Source: Xanthomonas sp. SI (GTDB lineage: Bacteria > Pseudomonadota > Gammaproteobacteria > Xanthomonadales > Xanthomonadaceae). Taken from it: DNA of 64,000 nucleotides. Shown here piece after piece: positions 28,455 to 37,175 of this stretch (the stretch's first letter is position 1; each line of letters opens with the position of its first letter). The translations under genes and the position numbers were made by a program. Where the stretch lies: positions 3,534,001 through 3,598,000 of the forward strand of contig NZ_CP051261.1 of NCBI RefSeq assembly GCF_014236855.1. The letters are read 5' to 3'. The notes under the pieces were generated by a model that searched no databases, was not told the DNA's origin, and saw only the letters and a program-made list of their open reading frames with translations.

Positions 28455-30518
28455 CTACGCCGCCCTGACCGCCTCGTAGCCGTCGAAGGTCATGCTCGCC
28501 GACGCGCGGCCCTGGGTCAGCGAGCGCAACGCGGTGGTGTAGGCCTGCAGTTGCGCCAGCGGCGCGTGCGCGACCACGTCGGCACGCGCACCGCGCTCGG
28601 CGATCGCCACGACGCGTCCTTCGCGCCGCTGCAGATCGCCGAGCACGTCGCCGACGCTGGCGGCCGGGGTGTCGATCGCCAACGCCATCACCGGCTCCAG
28701 CAGCAGCGTGCCGGCCTGCGCCAGCGCCGCCTTCACCGCTTCCGACGCCGCACGCTGGAACGCCATGTCCGACGAATCCACCGCATGCGCCTGGCCATCG
28801 ACCAGCACCACCTCCACGCCCACCACCGGGTAGCCGCGCGGACCTTGCGCCAGCGCCGCGCGCACGCCCTTCTCGGTCGCGGCGACGAACGCCTTCGGCA
28901 CCACGCCGCCGCGGCTGCGGTCGGCGAAAACGACCTCCCCGTCCGTGCGCGGCACCAGGTCCAGCACCACCTGCGCAAACTGGCCATGGCCGCCGTTCTG
29001 CTTGGACAGCCGCCCGACCACGCCCAGCGCCGCGGCGCGCAGCGTTTCCTGGTAGGCCACGCGCGGCGCGCCGGTACGCACATCCACCTGCCACTCGCTG
29101 CGCAGACGCTCCACCATCACCTCCAGGTGCAGCTCGCCCATGCCCCAGACCAGGGTTTCGCCGGTCTCGGCATCGCTGTCGACGCGGAACGAGGGATCTT
29201 CCTGCGCCAGCCGCGCCAGTCCCTGCCCCATCCGCACCAGCTCCGCGGCATTGGCCGCGCCCAGCCGCCACGCCAGCACCGGCGGTTGCGTACGGATGCT
29301 TTCCAGCACCCAGCGCGCGTCGCCGCCGCTGAGCGTCTCGCCGCTGGCCGCGTCCTTCCAGCCGAGGATGGCCACGATCTCGCCGGCGCAGGCCTGCGCC
29401 ACGTCGTGGGTGCGCTGCGCCTGCACCACCGCCAGCCGCCCGACCCGTCGCAAGCGCCGCGCCTGCGACGTCCACACCATGTCGCCGACGCGCAAGGTGC
29501 CCGCATACACGCGCACGAAGGCCAGCGGCCCCTGCGCGGTATGCGCGACCTTGAACACCAGCGCCGCCAACGGGCCGGACGGATCCGGCGCCAGTTGCGC
29601 GGCGAGCGCCATGCCGGTGCCGCCGACGTCGTCCGCGTCGCGCGTCGCCGGCACCGGCGGGCGGTCCAGCGGCGACGGCAGCCAGTCGACGATCGCGTCC
29701 AGCAACGGCTCGATGCCCTTGCTCTTGAACGCCGAGCCGGCCAGCACCGGCACGCCGGCGCCGGCCAGGGTGGCGCGGCGCAACGCGGCGCGCAGCGTGT
29801 CGTCGTCGATCGTCCGCTCTTCCAGATAGGCCTGCGCCAGCGCGTCGTCGTGCTCGGCCACCGCGGCGACCAGCCGTTCGCGTGCCTCGGCGAACGCAGC
29901 GGCATCGTCCGGGTTCCATGCGCGCGCGGCCATGCGCCCGTCGCCGTCCCATGCGAGCACGCGGCGGCCGACCAGATCGACCCAGCCGTCGAAGCCGGAA
30001 TCGCCCGGCAGCGGCACGCCGACCGCCCACACCGTGGCGTCGAGCTCGCTGCGCAGCTGCGCCAGCACGCCATCGAACGAAGCGCCGGCGCGGTCCATCT
30101 TGTTGACGAACGCGACCAGCGGCACGCCGTGCCGGCGCGCCTGGCGCCACACGGTTTCCGATTGCGGCTGCACGCCGTCGACCGCGGAGAACACCGCGAC
30201 CGCGCCGTCGAGCACGCGCAGCGAGCGTTCCACCTCGATCGCGAAATCGATGTGCCCGGGGGTGTCGATCAGGGTGAGCCGATGCGCCGGCTGCCCGCGC
30301 GGCGCCCACTGCGCCTGCACCGCGGCCGCGCCGATGGTGATGCCGCGGGCGCGTTCGATATCGGAGAAGTCGGTGGTGGCGGCGCCGTCGTGGACTTCGC
30401 CGACGCGATGGATCGCGCCGGTGGCCCACAGCAGGCGTTCGGTGAGGGTGGTCTTGCCGGCGTCGATGTGAGCGATGATGCCGAGGTTGCGCCAGCGGGA
30501 AAGGATTTGGGTGTTCAT
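28455..30518 (-). CDS. Elongation factor G-like GTPase (second EF-G)
   Basis: A translational GTPase of EF-G size (687 residues), not in a str operon, so a paralogue (EF-G2/FusA2 class) of the main translocase. It could act in ribosome recycling or under special conditions. GTPase motifs: AHIDAGKTT (G1, 16-24), the switch region around FSDIERARGITIGAAAVQAQW, DTPGHIDF (G3) and NKMDR (G4). Domain IV/V motifs: GMGELHLEVMVERLR, KQNGGHGQFAQVVLDLVPR and RSLTQGRASASMTFDGYE. The start MNTQILSRWRNLGIIAH is fixed by the conserved first strand. An unusual leader (30551-30687) precedes it. Confidence 0.92.
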   Translation of the reverse strand: MNTQILSRWRNLGIIAHIDAGKTTLTERLLWATGAIHRVGEVHDGAATTDFSDIERARGITIGAAAVQAQWAPRGQPAHRLTLIDTPGHIDFAIEVERSLRVLDGAVAVFSAVDGVQPQSETVWRQARRHGVPLVAFVNKMDRAGASFDGVLAQLRSELDATVWAVGVPLPGDSGFDGWVDLVGRRVLAWDGDGRMAARAWNPDDAAAFAEARERLVAAVAEHDDALAQAYLEERTIDDDTLRAALRRATLAGAGVPVLAGSAFKSKGIEPLLDAIVDWLPSPLDRPPVPATRDADDVGGTGMALAAQLAPDPSGPLAALVFKVAHTAQGPLAFVRVYAGTLRVGDMVWTSQARRLRRVGRLAVVQAQRTHDVAQACAGEIVAILGWKDAASGETLSGGDARWVLESIRTQPPVLAWRLGAANAAELVRMGQGLARLAQEDPSFRVDSDAETGETLVWGMGELHLEVMVERLRSEWQVDVRTGAPRVAYQETLRAAALGVVGRLSKQNGGHGQFAQVVLDLVPRTDGEVVFADRSRGGVVPKAFVAATEKGVRAALAQGPRGYPVVGVEVVLVDGQAHAVDSSDMAFQRAASEAVKAALAQAGTLLLEPVMALAIDTPAASVGDVLGDLQRREGRVVAIAERGARADVVAHAPLAQLQAYTTALRSLTQGRASASMTFDGYEAVRAA

Positions 30519-30550
30519 GAGATGGGTTCCGCATTGCCAACACTGGGGAA

Positions 30551-30584
30551 GCCGCATGCCCCGGTTGGCGACTGGGCATGCGGC
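30551..30584 (-). promoter_or_regulatory. Leader hairpin before EF-G2
   Basis: An 11-bp perfect stem, GCCGCATGCCC / GGGCATGCGGC, with a 12-nt loop begins at the stop codon of a 9-residue leader ORF and ends 32 nt before the EF-G2 start codon. It could couple EF-G2 translation to ribosome movement on the leader. Confidence 0.6.
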
Positions 30585-30613
30585 TAGGTTTTCGGTTCGG
30601 CGGCGTAGTGCAT
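30584..30613 (-). CDS. Putative 9-residue leader peptide of EF-G2 (MHYAAEPKT)
   Basis: ATG at 30613, stop TAG at 30584-30586, with a strong GAAGGAGA ribosome site 7 bases upstream, better than that of EF-G2 itself. The stop overlaps the first base pair of the leader hairpin. A CCTCC stretch 12 nt upstream could pair with the GGAG. It has the layout of an attenuator peptide; no direct evidence of translation. Confidence 0.45.
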   Translation of the reverse strand: MHYAAEPKT

Positions 30614-30660
30614 GGCACGTTCTCCTTCGCGTTTCGGAGGTGGGACAGCTGGAAAAAAGG

Positions 30661-30687
30661 CAATAAAAAAGCACCCATCGGGTGCTT
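30661..30687 (-). terminator. Terminator-like hairpin in the EF-G2 leader
   Basis: On the minus strand AAGCACCC-GAT-GGGTGCTT is followed by TTTTATTG and, a little later, TTTTTT. It lies about 145 bp upstream of the EF-G2 start, and no minus-strand gene lies upstream to need it. The rest of the gap to 31082 holds only a weak 32-codon frame (30717-30815, minus) and nothing else I can support. A premature terminator in a long leader, or the end of a small RNA, are both possible. Confidence 0.6.
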
Positions 30688-31082
30688 GTCTGCGGCGGAT
30701 CGGCGGCGGCGGAGCGCTACGGCTCGGCTCGGTCCATCCCGTCAGGCAGGCGCACCCGGCCTGCGCTGATGCGCAGGGCGTCGGTCGGCAATATCAGCAG
30801 CGGTGCGTGCGGCATGGGAGGGCGGGCGATACGGTGTGATGAGGGCGCAAGTCTGGACCTGCGCCGCAGGCGGGTCAATCCATTCGGCACCACGCCGCTG
30901 GAACAGTCCGGCGCGGCGCGTGCAACGACGCGCCCGGGCCGCTTGCCAGCGTTATCGCGGAAGCGGACGCAAAGGAGTTGCGGACGCTCATTCCCCCTCT
31001 TGGCAGAAAATGAAGGAAGATCGACCTTTGAGCCACGCGTGAATCCCGAGAGAGTGGGATCCCAACCACACCGGATTCCACC

Positions 31083-32219
31083 ATGTCGCAACGTCCCCGC
31101 TTCCTCTCCCGCATCGCCCTTGTCAGCGTCGCCGGCCTCTTCGCGGTGTGTGGGTCGGTTGCCGCCGCCGGTTCTGCGGCGACAGCGCAGCCAGCGAATG
31201 CCCAGGTGACGGGCTTGCCGATCATCCACGTCCGCAAGCATCCGGATGCGCTACCCGTGGTCGTCGTGGTCGCCCAGGACAAGACCGTGCTGTCGGACTT
31301 CGTCGTGCCATACGGCGTACTCGCGCAATCCGGCGCGGCAAAGGTGATCGCCCTGAACATGACCGACCGCCCATTGAAGGCTGGCCCGCTCACGCTGTTG
31401 CCCGACATGACCGTCGCCGCGTTCGACGAGGCCTACCCCGATGGGGCCGACTACGTGATCGTACCGGCGACGGCGGACAAGCATGCCGAGGAAACGACCT
31501 GGTTGCGGGCGCAACGCGCGCACGGCGCCGCGTTGGTGTCGATTTGCGACGGCGTCGAGCTGCTGGCGGAGATCGGCGCACTCGACGGTCGCCGCGCCAC
31601 GGGCCACTGGGCTTCGCTGCAGGATCGTCGGAAGCATTACCGGCAGGTCACCTGGCTGACGAACCTGCGCTATGTGGCCGATGGCGATGTCGCCTCGAGC
31701 GCCGGGGTCTCTGCCGCACTGCCGATCAGCCTTGCGCTGGTCCAGACGATCGCGGGGCCGCAAGCGGCGCGCGCGACCGCCGACCGCCTGGGCGTTGCGT
31801 CATGGGAAGCCGCGCATGACAGCGACATGTTCAAGGTTCTGCCGACGGACGAAGCAACGCACCGCGCCAACATGCACGTCAAGCACGAAGATGTGGTGGC
31901 GATACAGGTGCAAGACGGTGACGATGAGGTGGCGCTGTCGCTGCACGCCGAGGCATGGTCGCGCACGATGCGCAACGAAGTCCGCGCTGTCTCCGACACG
32001 GCCGGCCCGGTACGGCTGCGCGGCGGCCTGCGCGTGCAGACACAGGCGACATCGTCCTTGACTGCGGACGTGCGCATCGTAGTGGCCGAGGCTGCCCCTG
32101 CCGGCACGGCGCTGCCTGCCGCTTTCGATCTGATCGCCCAGCGCTATGGCAGCGGCACCGCGCGCCTGTCCGCACTCGGCATGGAATATCCATGGGGCGA
32201 CCTGAAGGCGGCACAGTGA
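31083..32219 (+). CDS. Exported DJ-1/PfpI-like protein with C-terminal extension
   Basis: 378 residues. An N-terminal signal peptide or anchor (about 8-38, LSRIALVSVAGLFAVCGSVAAAGSAATAQ) places a DJ-1/PfpI glutaminase-like domain (about 55-225) outside the cytoplasm. The nucleophile-elbow Cys is in ALVSICDGVELLAE, and SSAGVSAALPISLALVQTIAG resembles the matching part of GlxA-type regulators. The last ~150 residues (SWEAAHDSDMFKVLPTDEATHRAN onward) contain no helix-turn-helix and no domain I know. It sits 76 bp upstream of a GlxA-family AraC regulator on the same strand, so the pair may form an operon. The reaction is unknown. Confidence 0.85.
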   Translation: MSQRPRFLSRIALVSVAGLFAVCGSVAAAGSAATAQPANAQVTGLPIIHVRKHPDALPVVVVVAQDKTVLSDFVVPYGVLAQSGAAKVIALNMTDRPLKAGPLTLLPDMTVAAFDEAYPDGADYVIVPATADKHAEETTWLRAQRAHGAALVSICDGVELLAEIGALDGRRATGHWASLQDRRKHYRQVTWLTNLRYVADGDVASSAGVSAALPISLALVQTIAGPQAARATADRLGVASWEAAHDSDMFKVLPTDEATHRANMHVKHEDVVAIQVQDGDDEVALSLHAEAWSRTMRNEVRAVSDTAGPVRLRGGLRVQTQATSSLTADVRIVVAEAAPAGTALPAAFDLIAQRYGSGTARLSALGMEYPWGDLKAAQ

Positions 32220-32295
32220 CATGCACAGTTCCCTCTCTCGGCGTTATCCAGTCCAGGTCACAGGGTGGCCACATGCCGCGACCGGACGATAGCCC

Positions 32296-33378
32296 ATGAC
32301 GTTTTCACTAGCGCAGAGTGTTCCAGCTTCCCTGGATGGAAAGCCAATCGGCATCGATCACGTGGGACAGCCACAAGGACCTTTGCGCGTGGTGCTTCTC
32401 GCCTACGACGGGATGAACCTGCTCGACCTCGCTGGTCCGTTGCAGGCGCTGGCCACGGCCAACCGGAGCGCGGAATCGGGGGCACCGGCACGCTATGACA
32501 CGATCGTGGCATCGGCACAGGGCGGCCCGATCGTCACCGGGTCGGGCTTGCCGGTGGTCACCGTCGCGGTCTCCGCGCTGGCGAACGTCGCGATCGACAC
32601 GCTGATCGCACCGGGCGGCTGTGCGGGCGAGGAGTTCGAGGTCGTGCCCGCGTTGCGCGATTTCATCGTCGCGCGCGCCGGATCGGTGCGCAGGCTCTGC
32701 TCCGTCTGTACCGGCGCGTTCCTTCTGGCAGCCGCCGGCCAGCTCGATGGCCGGCGCGTGGCGACGCACTGGGCCTGGCTCGACAAATTGAAGCGCCGGC
32801 ATCCGCAACTGGAGGTCGATGCGGACAGCATCTTCATCCGCGACGGCAATCTGTGGACCTCGGCCGGGGTGAGCTCGGGCATCGATCTCGCATTGGCGCT
32901 GATAGAGCAGGATTATGGCCCGCGCGTCGCGATCGATGCTGCCAGACACCTGGTGGTTTTCATGAAGCGCGCCGGCGGGCAATCGCAGTTCAGCGTGCCG
33001 CTGGCGGCGCAGACGCGGGATCATGCCTTCGTCGAACTGCACGCGTGGATGGCAGCGAACCTGGGCGCGGACCTGTCGGTCCCGCAGCTCGCCGAGCGTG
33101 CAAACATGGCGCCGCGAACCTTCGCGCGCATCTATGCGGCCAAGGTGGGGCGCACCCCTGCCAAGACGGTCGAATTGATGCGGCTCGAGGCGGCGTGCCG
33201 CGCGCTGGAGGAAACCGGGCTGCCCTTGAAGAGCATCGCCTTGCACGTGGGCTATGGCGACGAACAGCAGCTGCGACGCGCGTTTCAGCGCCAGTTCGGC
33301 ACCAATCCAGGTACGCATCGCTCGCGCTTCTCAACGCACCTCGCAGGCGTCGAAGCGGAGGGGACGCGGCAACCTTGA
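32296..33378 (+). CDS. GlxA-type AraC family transcriptional regulator
   Basis: 360 residues: an N-terminal DJ-1/PfpI-like amidase domain (about 30-200; VVLLAYDGMNLLDLAGPLQALATANR, and RRLCSVCTGAFLLAAAGQLDGRRVATHW with the elbow Cys), then a C-terminal AraC double helix-turn-helix (about 245-345; LSVPQLAERANMAPRTFARIYAAKVGRTPAKTVELMRLEAACRALEETGLPLKSIALHVGYGDEQQLRRAFQRQFGTNP). Members sense small nitrogenous ligands such as amino acids or betaine derivatives. The target is probably the co-oriented exported DJ-1-like gene or its own operon. Confidence 0.93.
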   Translation: MTFSLAQSVPASLDGKPIGIDHVGQPQGPLRVVLLAYDGMNLLDLAGPLQALATANRSAESGAPARYDTIVASAQGGPIVTGSGLPVVTVAVSALANVAIDTLIAPGGCAGEEFEVVPALRDFIVARAGSVRRLCSVCTGAFLLAAAGQLDGRRVATHWAWLDKLKRRHPQLEVDADSIFIRDGNLWTSAGVSSGIDLALALIEQDYGPRVAIDAARHLVVFMKRAGGQSQFSVPLAAQTRDHAFVELHAWMAANLGADLSVPQLAERANMAPRTFARIYAAKVGRTPAKTVELMRLEAACRALEETGLPLKSIALHVGYGDEQQLRRAFQRQFGTNPGTHRSRFSTHLAGVEAEGTRQP

Positions 33379-33430
33379 GGAACGATGAGCGCAAGCGCGA
33401 AAGTCTGGAACACGGCTATGCCGGCGCGCG

Positions 33431-34594
33431 TCAGGCCGCCCAGATTTCGCCGAACACCCGATCGAAGTTCAGCCCCAGCACCTTCTCGGTCACCCGCGCG
33501 CTGTAGCCGTGGCGCAGCAGGCCATCGGCGACGCGTTCGAGCTTGCGCACGCTGTTGACGTCGGGCAGGTACGGGGTGCGGTTCTCGCCGGGCGCACCGA
33601 CGCCGTCGTGGCGGCGCTGCTGCATCAGCGTGTCCATCTCGCGGATATCCTGCTCGGTGACCGGGAAGAACATCGAATCGGTGCCGATGCCGACGTGGTC
33701 CTCGCCGCACACGTCCAGCGCATGCCGCATGTGCCGCAGATAATCGGCCAGCTGCGGCTGGCGGCTGTCCTCGGTCAGGAACGGCAGCATGTAGATGCCC
33801 ATCACCCCGCCCTTGTCGGCCAGCGCGCGCATGTCGCGGTCGAGCTTGTTGCGCGGATGCGCGAACACCGCGCTGCAGCCGGCATGGGTGAACACCGGCG
33901 GACGCTGCGACAGCGCGATGCCGTCGCGGGTGGTCTGCGCGTTGGCATGGCTCAGGTCCAGCGCCACGCCGAGCCGGTTCATGCGCACGATCGCCTCGCG
34001 CCCGAGCGCGGTGACGCCGCCGGCATCGCCGTCCAGGCAGCCGGTGCCGAACGGCGAGGCACGGTTGTAGGACAGCTGCATCACGCGCACGCCGAGCTGG
34101 CGGAACAGATCGATGCGTTCGGGCTTGTCCTCCAGCATCGCCGCCGATTCGAAGGAGAAGATCAGCGCGATCCGGCTCTCGCGCTTGGCCCGCTGCAGGT
34201 CCTCGTGCCGCAGCACTTTCAGGAAGTGCTGCGGATAGGTTTCGACCAATGCCTGCGCTGCGGCGATGTCCTTCACCGCTTCCTCGAAGTCGCCAGCGGC
34301 GCCGCCCAGCGTGGTCTTCAGCGCGGTCACGCCGGAATCGCGCAACTGGCGTATGCGCTCGGCGCTGTCGCCTTCGCCGGCCAGCTGGCCGATCGAGGCC
34401 AGGGTGTTGGCGTCGAGCACCAGGGCGCGGCGATACAGCGCCGCGGCGTCGCTTGCGTCCGCGCCGTTGCCGGCCGTGTCCTTCGCCTTCGGTGCCACGG
34501 CGCCATTCGCCGCCGCCGTAGTGGGCAGCAGCCCGGCAAGCAGCGCGCTGCCGGAAAGGCCCAGCCATTGCCGCCGCGTCCATGCTTCGCTCAT
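33431..34594 (-). CDS. M19 (membrane dipeptidase) family protein, Tat-exported, atypical metal site
   Basis: 387 residues from MSEAWTRRQWLGLSG, a twin-arginine signal, so probably periplasmic. The fold is that of renal dipeptidase: IALIFSFESAAML (bridging Glu), GVALDLSHANAQTTRDGI and RPPVFTHAGCSAVFAHPRNKLDRD (metal-binding His residues), and GEDHVGIGTDSMF near the C-terminus. The usual N-terminal HxD metal motif is absent: the segment reads LVLDANTLAS, with Asn63 and Leu65 where His and Asp are expected. The enzyme may bind one metal or act on other substrates. It is convergent with the GlxA-type regulator and divergent from the antiporter gene. Confidence 0.88.
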   Translation of the reverse strand: MSEAWTRRQWLGLSGSALLAGLLPTTAAANGAVAPKAKDTAGNGADASDAAALYRRALVLDANTLASIGQLAGEGDSAERIRQLRDSGVTALKTTLGGAAGDFEEAVKDIAAAQALVETYPQHFLKVLRHEDLQRAKRESRIALIFSFESAAMLEDKPERIDLFRQLGVRVMQLSYNRASPFGTGCLDGDAGGVTALGREAIVRMNRLGVALDLSHANAQTTRDGIALSQRPPVFTHAGCSAVFAHPRNKLDRDMRALADKGGVMGIYMLPFLTEDSRQPQLADYLRHMRHALDVCGEDHVGIGTDSMFFPVTEQDIREMDTLMQQRRHDGVGAPGENRTPYLPDVNSVRKLERVADGLLRHGYSARVTEKVLGLNFDRVFGEIWAA

Positions 34595-34815
34595 CGCTTT
34601 CTCTCCCGCTGCAATCAAGTGATAACGCGACCTGTGGCCGCCAACGGCCACGCGCGCAGCCCCGCATAGCACTGCATCCGGCGCGCGGCGGTCAGTGCCG
34701 AAAGTACCGTCGGCGCTTCGCCGCACCGCCAGACGCGCATGGCGTGCAGCCGGCTTGCGTGGATTTCTCCGCGCCGCGCTCCTATCATCCGCCGACATAT
34801 CAGGGATGCGTGCCG

Positions 34816-36084
34816 ATGACCACACCGCAGATGTCCGTCTATTTCTTTCTGCAGGCGGCGGCGATCCTGCTGATCTGCCGGCTGGTCGGCCTGTTGGCCA
34901 AGCGCGTGGGCCAGCCGCAGGTGGTGGGCGAGATGATCGCAGGCGTGGCGCTGGGGCCGTCGCTGTTCGGCTGGCTGCTGCCGGACGTGCAGCAGGCGCT
35001 GTTCCCCAAGCAGACCCTGGACATGCTGTACGTGGTCGCGCAGTTCGGCGTGGGCCTGTACATGTTCCTGGTCGGCACCGACTTCCGTGGCGACCATTTC
35101 CGCGCGCGCTACCGCAGCGCGATGAGCGTGTCGCTGGCCGGCATCGCGGTGCCGTTCGTGCTCGCGTTCGCGCTGGTGCCGTGGCTGCTGCATACCCCGG
35201 GCCTGTTCTCGGCCAAGGCCAAGACCCTGGAAGCCTCGCTGTTCCTGGGCGCGGCCATCGCCATCACCGCGTTCCCGATGCTGGCGCGGATCATCCACGA
35301 GCGCGGCCTCACCGGCAGTTCGCTGGGCACGCTGGCGCTCACCGCCGGCGCGGTGGACGACGCTGCCGCCTGGTGCATCCTGGCCATCGTACTGGCCAGC
35401 TTCGGCGGCAGCTGGAACAGCGCCTACCTGGCGATCGGCGGCGGCGTGGGCTACGCGCTGTTCATGATGCTGGTCGGCCGGCATTGGCTGCGCCGCCTGG
35501 CCGATCACGTGCGCCCCGACCAGCCGCTCAGCGCCAGCGTGCTGGCGGTGGTGCTGATGCTGTTCTGCACGAGCGCCTGGGCGATGGACGCGATCGGCAT
35601 CCACGCGGTGTTCGGCGGTTTCCTGCTCGGCGCCTGCCTGCCCAAGGGCGCGCTGACCGAGAAGCTGCGCGAGCAGTTGCAGCCGTTCGTGGTGGTGTTC
35701 CTGCTGCCGATGTTCTTCACCTTCTCCGGGCTCAAGACCCAGCTCAGCGTGCTGCTGGACCCGCAGATCCTGATCGCCGCGGTGGCGATCCTGCTCGCCT
35801 CGTTCCTGGGCAAGGGCATCGCCTGCTGGGCCGCGGCGCGCGTCAGCGGCGAGAACAACCGCGACGCGATGGCGATCGGCGCGCTGATGAACGCGCGCGG
35901 GCTGATGGAGCTGATCATCATCAACATCGGCCTGCAGGCCGGGGTCATCGAGCAGGGCCTGTTCTCGATCCTGGTGCTGATGGCGATCGTGTCCACGCTG
36001 ATGGCCACGCCGCTGTTCAACTGGGTGATGCGCCGCGCCGCCGCGCGCGAGGCGGCGCCGGCGGTGGCCGGCGGCAGGCCGTAA
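34816..36084 (+). CDS. Monovalent cation:proton antiporter (CPA2/Kef type, membrane domain only)
   Basis: 422 residues with about 12 membrane helices, the Na+/H+ exchanger fold. Signatures: GQPQVVGEMIAGVALGPSLFGWLLP in the first helices, VGTDFRGDHF, ASLFLGAAIAITAFPMLARIIHERGL with TAGAVDDAAAWCILAIVLA (the aspartate pair typical of CPA2), and AIGALMNARGLMELIIINIGLQAG near the C-terminus. It has no cytoplasmic RCK/TrkA-N domain, so it is closer to NapA-type exchangers than to full KefB/C. The start at 34816 places MTTPQMSVYF before helix 1. Confidence 0.94.
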   Translation: MTTPQMSVYFFLQAAAILLICRLVGLLAKRVGQPQVVGEMIAGVALGPSLFGWLLPDVQQALFPKQTLDMLYVVAQFGVGLYMFLVGTDFRGDHFRARYRSAMSVSLAGIAVPFVLAFALVPWLLHTPGLFSAKAKTLEASLFLGAAIAITAFPMLARIIHERGLTGSSLGTLALTAGAVDDAAAWCILAIVLASFGGSWNSAYLAIGGGVGYALFMMLVGRHWLRRLADHVRPDQPLSASVLAVVLMLFCTSAWAMDAIGIHAVFGGFLLGACLPKGALTEKLREQLQPFVVVFLLPMFFTFSGLKTQLSVLLDPQILIAAVAILLASFLGKGIACWAAARVSGENNRDAMAIGALMNARGLMELIIINIGLQAGVIEQGLFSILVLMAIVSTLMATPLFNWVMRRAAAREAAPAVAGGRP

Positions 36085-36105
36085 CCCGCTGCCCGTCGTG
36101 CGGGC

Positions 36106-37035
36106 CTAGGCCTGCGCCACGCGCCACGCCGGCGGCAGGCCGGCGACGAGGTGTTCCTGCAGGGCGCGCACCTTCGGGGTGAAATCGCGGCGGTCGGCCA
36201 CGCACAGGTACAGCCGCATCGGTTCGGGCGTGGCGTTGGCGGCGCCGGCGGCGTCTTCGAACAAGGCGCGCAACGCGCCGCGCTGCAGGTAAGGCTGCGC
36301 CACGAATGCGGCCAGCCGGGTGATGCCGCCGCCGGCCGCGGCCATGGCGGCGAGCGCATCGATGTCGTCGCCGACCAGCGCCGGCGCCACCTCGACATCG
36401 AAGCGCAGCCCGTCGCGGACGAAGCCCCAGCGCAGGTAGCGGCCATCCACCGCCCAGCGCAGCAACAGGCAGGCGTGGTCCTTCAACTGCTCCGGCGTCG
36501 CCGGCGTGCCGGCACGCGCCAGGTACTCCGGCGCCGCGCAGAACACGAACGGCACCGCGGCGATGCACCGTGCGACCAGGCCGTCCTGCAACTGCGGCTC
36601 GATGCGGATGCTGACATCCACCCCTTCCTGCGCGTGGTCCACGCGATGATCGGCGCTCAGCAGTTCGATCGACAGGCGCGGATGCCGCGCCGCCAGCGCC
36701 GGCAGCAGCGGCGCCAGCACATGCCGGCCGAACGCGGCGGTGCTGGCGATGCGCAACCGCCCTTCCGGCTCGGCCTGCGGATCGGCCACCGATTGCCGCG
36801 CGCGCTCCAGATCCAGTTCCACCCGCCGCACCTGCTGCAGATACAGCGCGCCGCGCTCGGTCAGCGCCAGGCTGCGCGTGCTGCGGTTGAGCAGGCGCAC
36901 GCCCAGGTGCGCTTCCAGCCGCGCGATGTTCTGGCTCACCGCCGCCGCGCTCACGCCCAAGGCCTTGGCGCCGCCGGCGACGCTGCCGGCCTCTACGGTA
37001 TGGATGAAGCTGCGGATGGACTGAAGAAGGTTCAC
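36106..37035 (-). CDS. LysR family transcriptional regulator
   Basis: 309 residues, normal LTTR length. The N-terminal winged HTH is MNLLQSIRSFIHTVEAGSVAGGAKALGVSAAAVSQNIARLEAHLGVRLLNRSTRSLALTERG; the effector-binding domain occupies about 90-300. It is of the CrgA/DmlR-like class. It diverges from a small DUF2798 membrane protein gene, and a GTAA-N8-TTAC dyad lies 27-42 bp before its start, so it probably represses itself and controls that neighbour. It is convergent with the antiporter gene (21-bp gap). Confidence 0.93.
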   Translation of the reverse strand: MNLLQSIRSFIHTVEAGSVAGGAKALGVSAAAVSQNIARLEAHLGVRLLNRSTRSLALTERGALYLQQVRRVELDLERARQSVADPQAEPEGRLRIASTAAFGRHVLAPLLPALAARHPRLSIELLSADHRVDHAQEGVDVSIRIEPQLQDGLVARCIAAVPFVFCAAPEYLARAGTPATPEQLKDHACLLLRWAVDGRYLRWGFVRDGLRFDVEVAPALVGDDIDALAAMAAAGGGITRLAAFVAQPYLQRGALRALFEDAAGAANATPEPMRLYLCVADRRDFTPKVRALQEHLVAGLPPAWRVAQA

Positions 37036-37061
37036 TGGCTACAGCTATACGCGATGCATTC

Positions 37062-37077
37062 GTAAGTTGCAGTTTAC
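37062..37077. promoter_or_regulatory. Candidate LysR-type operator
   Basis: GTAA-N8-TTAC dyad fitting the T-N11-A LysR pattern in the divergent gap between the LysR gene and the DUF2798 gene. A short, AT-richer stretch around it could hold both promoters. Confidence 0.45.
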
Positions 37078-37175
37078 AAAGTCGCAAGCCGCCCTCGCCT
37101 ACTGGCGCTGCGATCGGCTTGCTAACGTGCCGCCTCCCGCGCCGTCAGGCCGCAACGACCACCGAGGCATCGCCC

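Noticed and set aside
28351..30678. Long frames on both strands overlapping EF-G2
   Set aside because: Composition is repetitive Arg/Ala/Gly with no motif. Only the frame with AHIDAGKTT and NKMDR is a real protein.
30717..30815. A 32-codon minus-strand frame (MPHAPLLILPTDALRISAG...) ahead of the leader terminator
   Set aside because: Weak ribosome site and no recognised family; I could not separate it from chance in GC-rich DNA, so it is mentioned only in the terminator entry.
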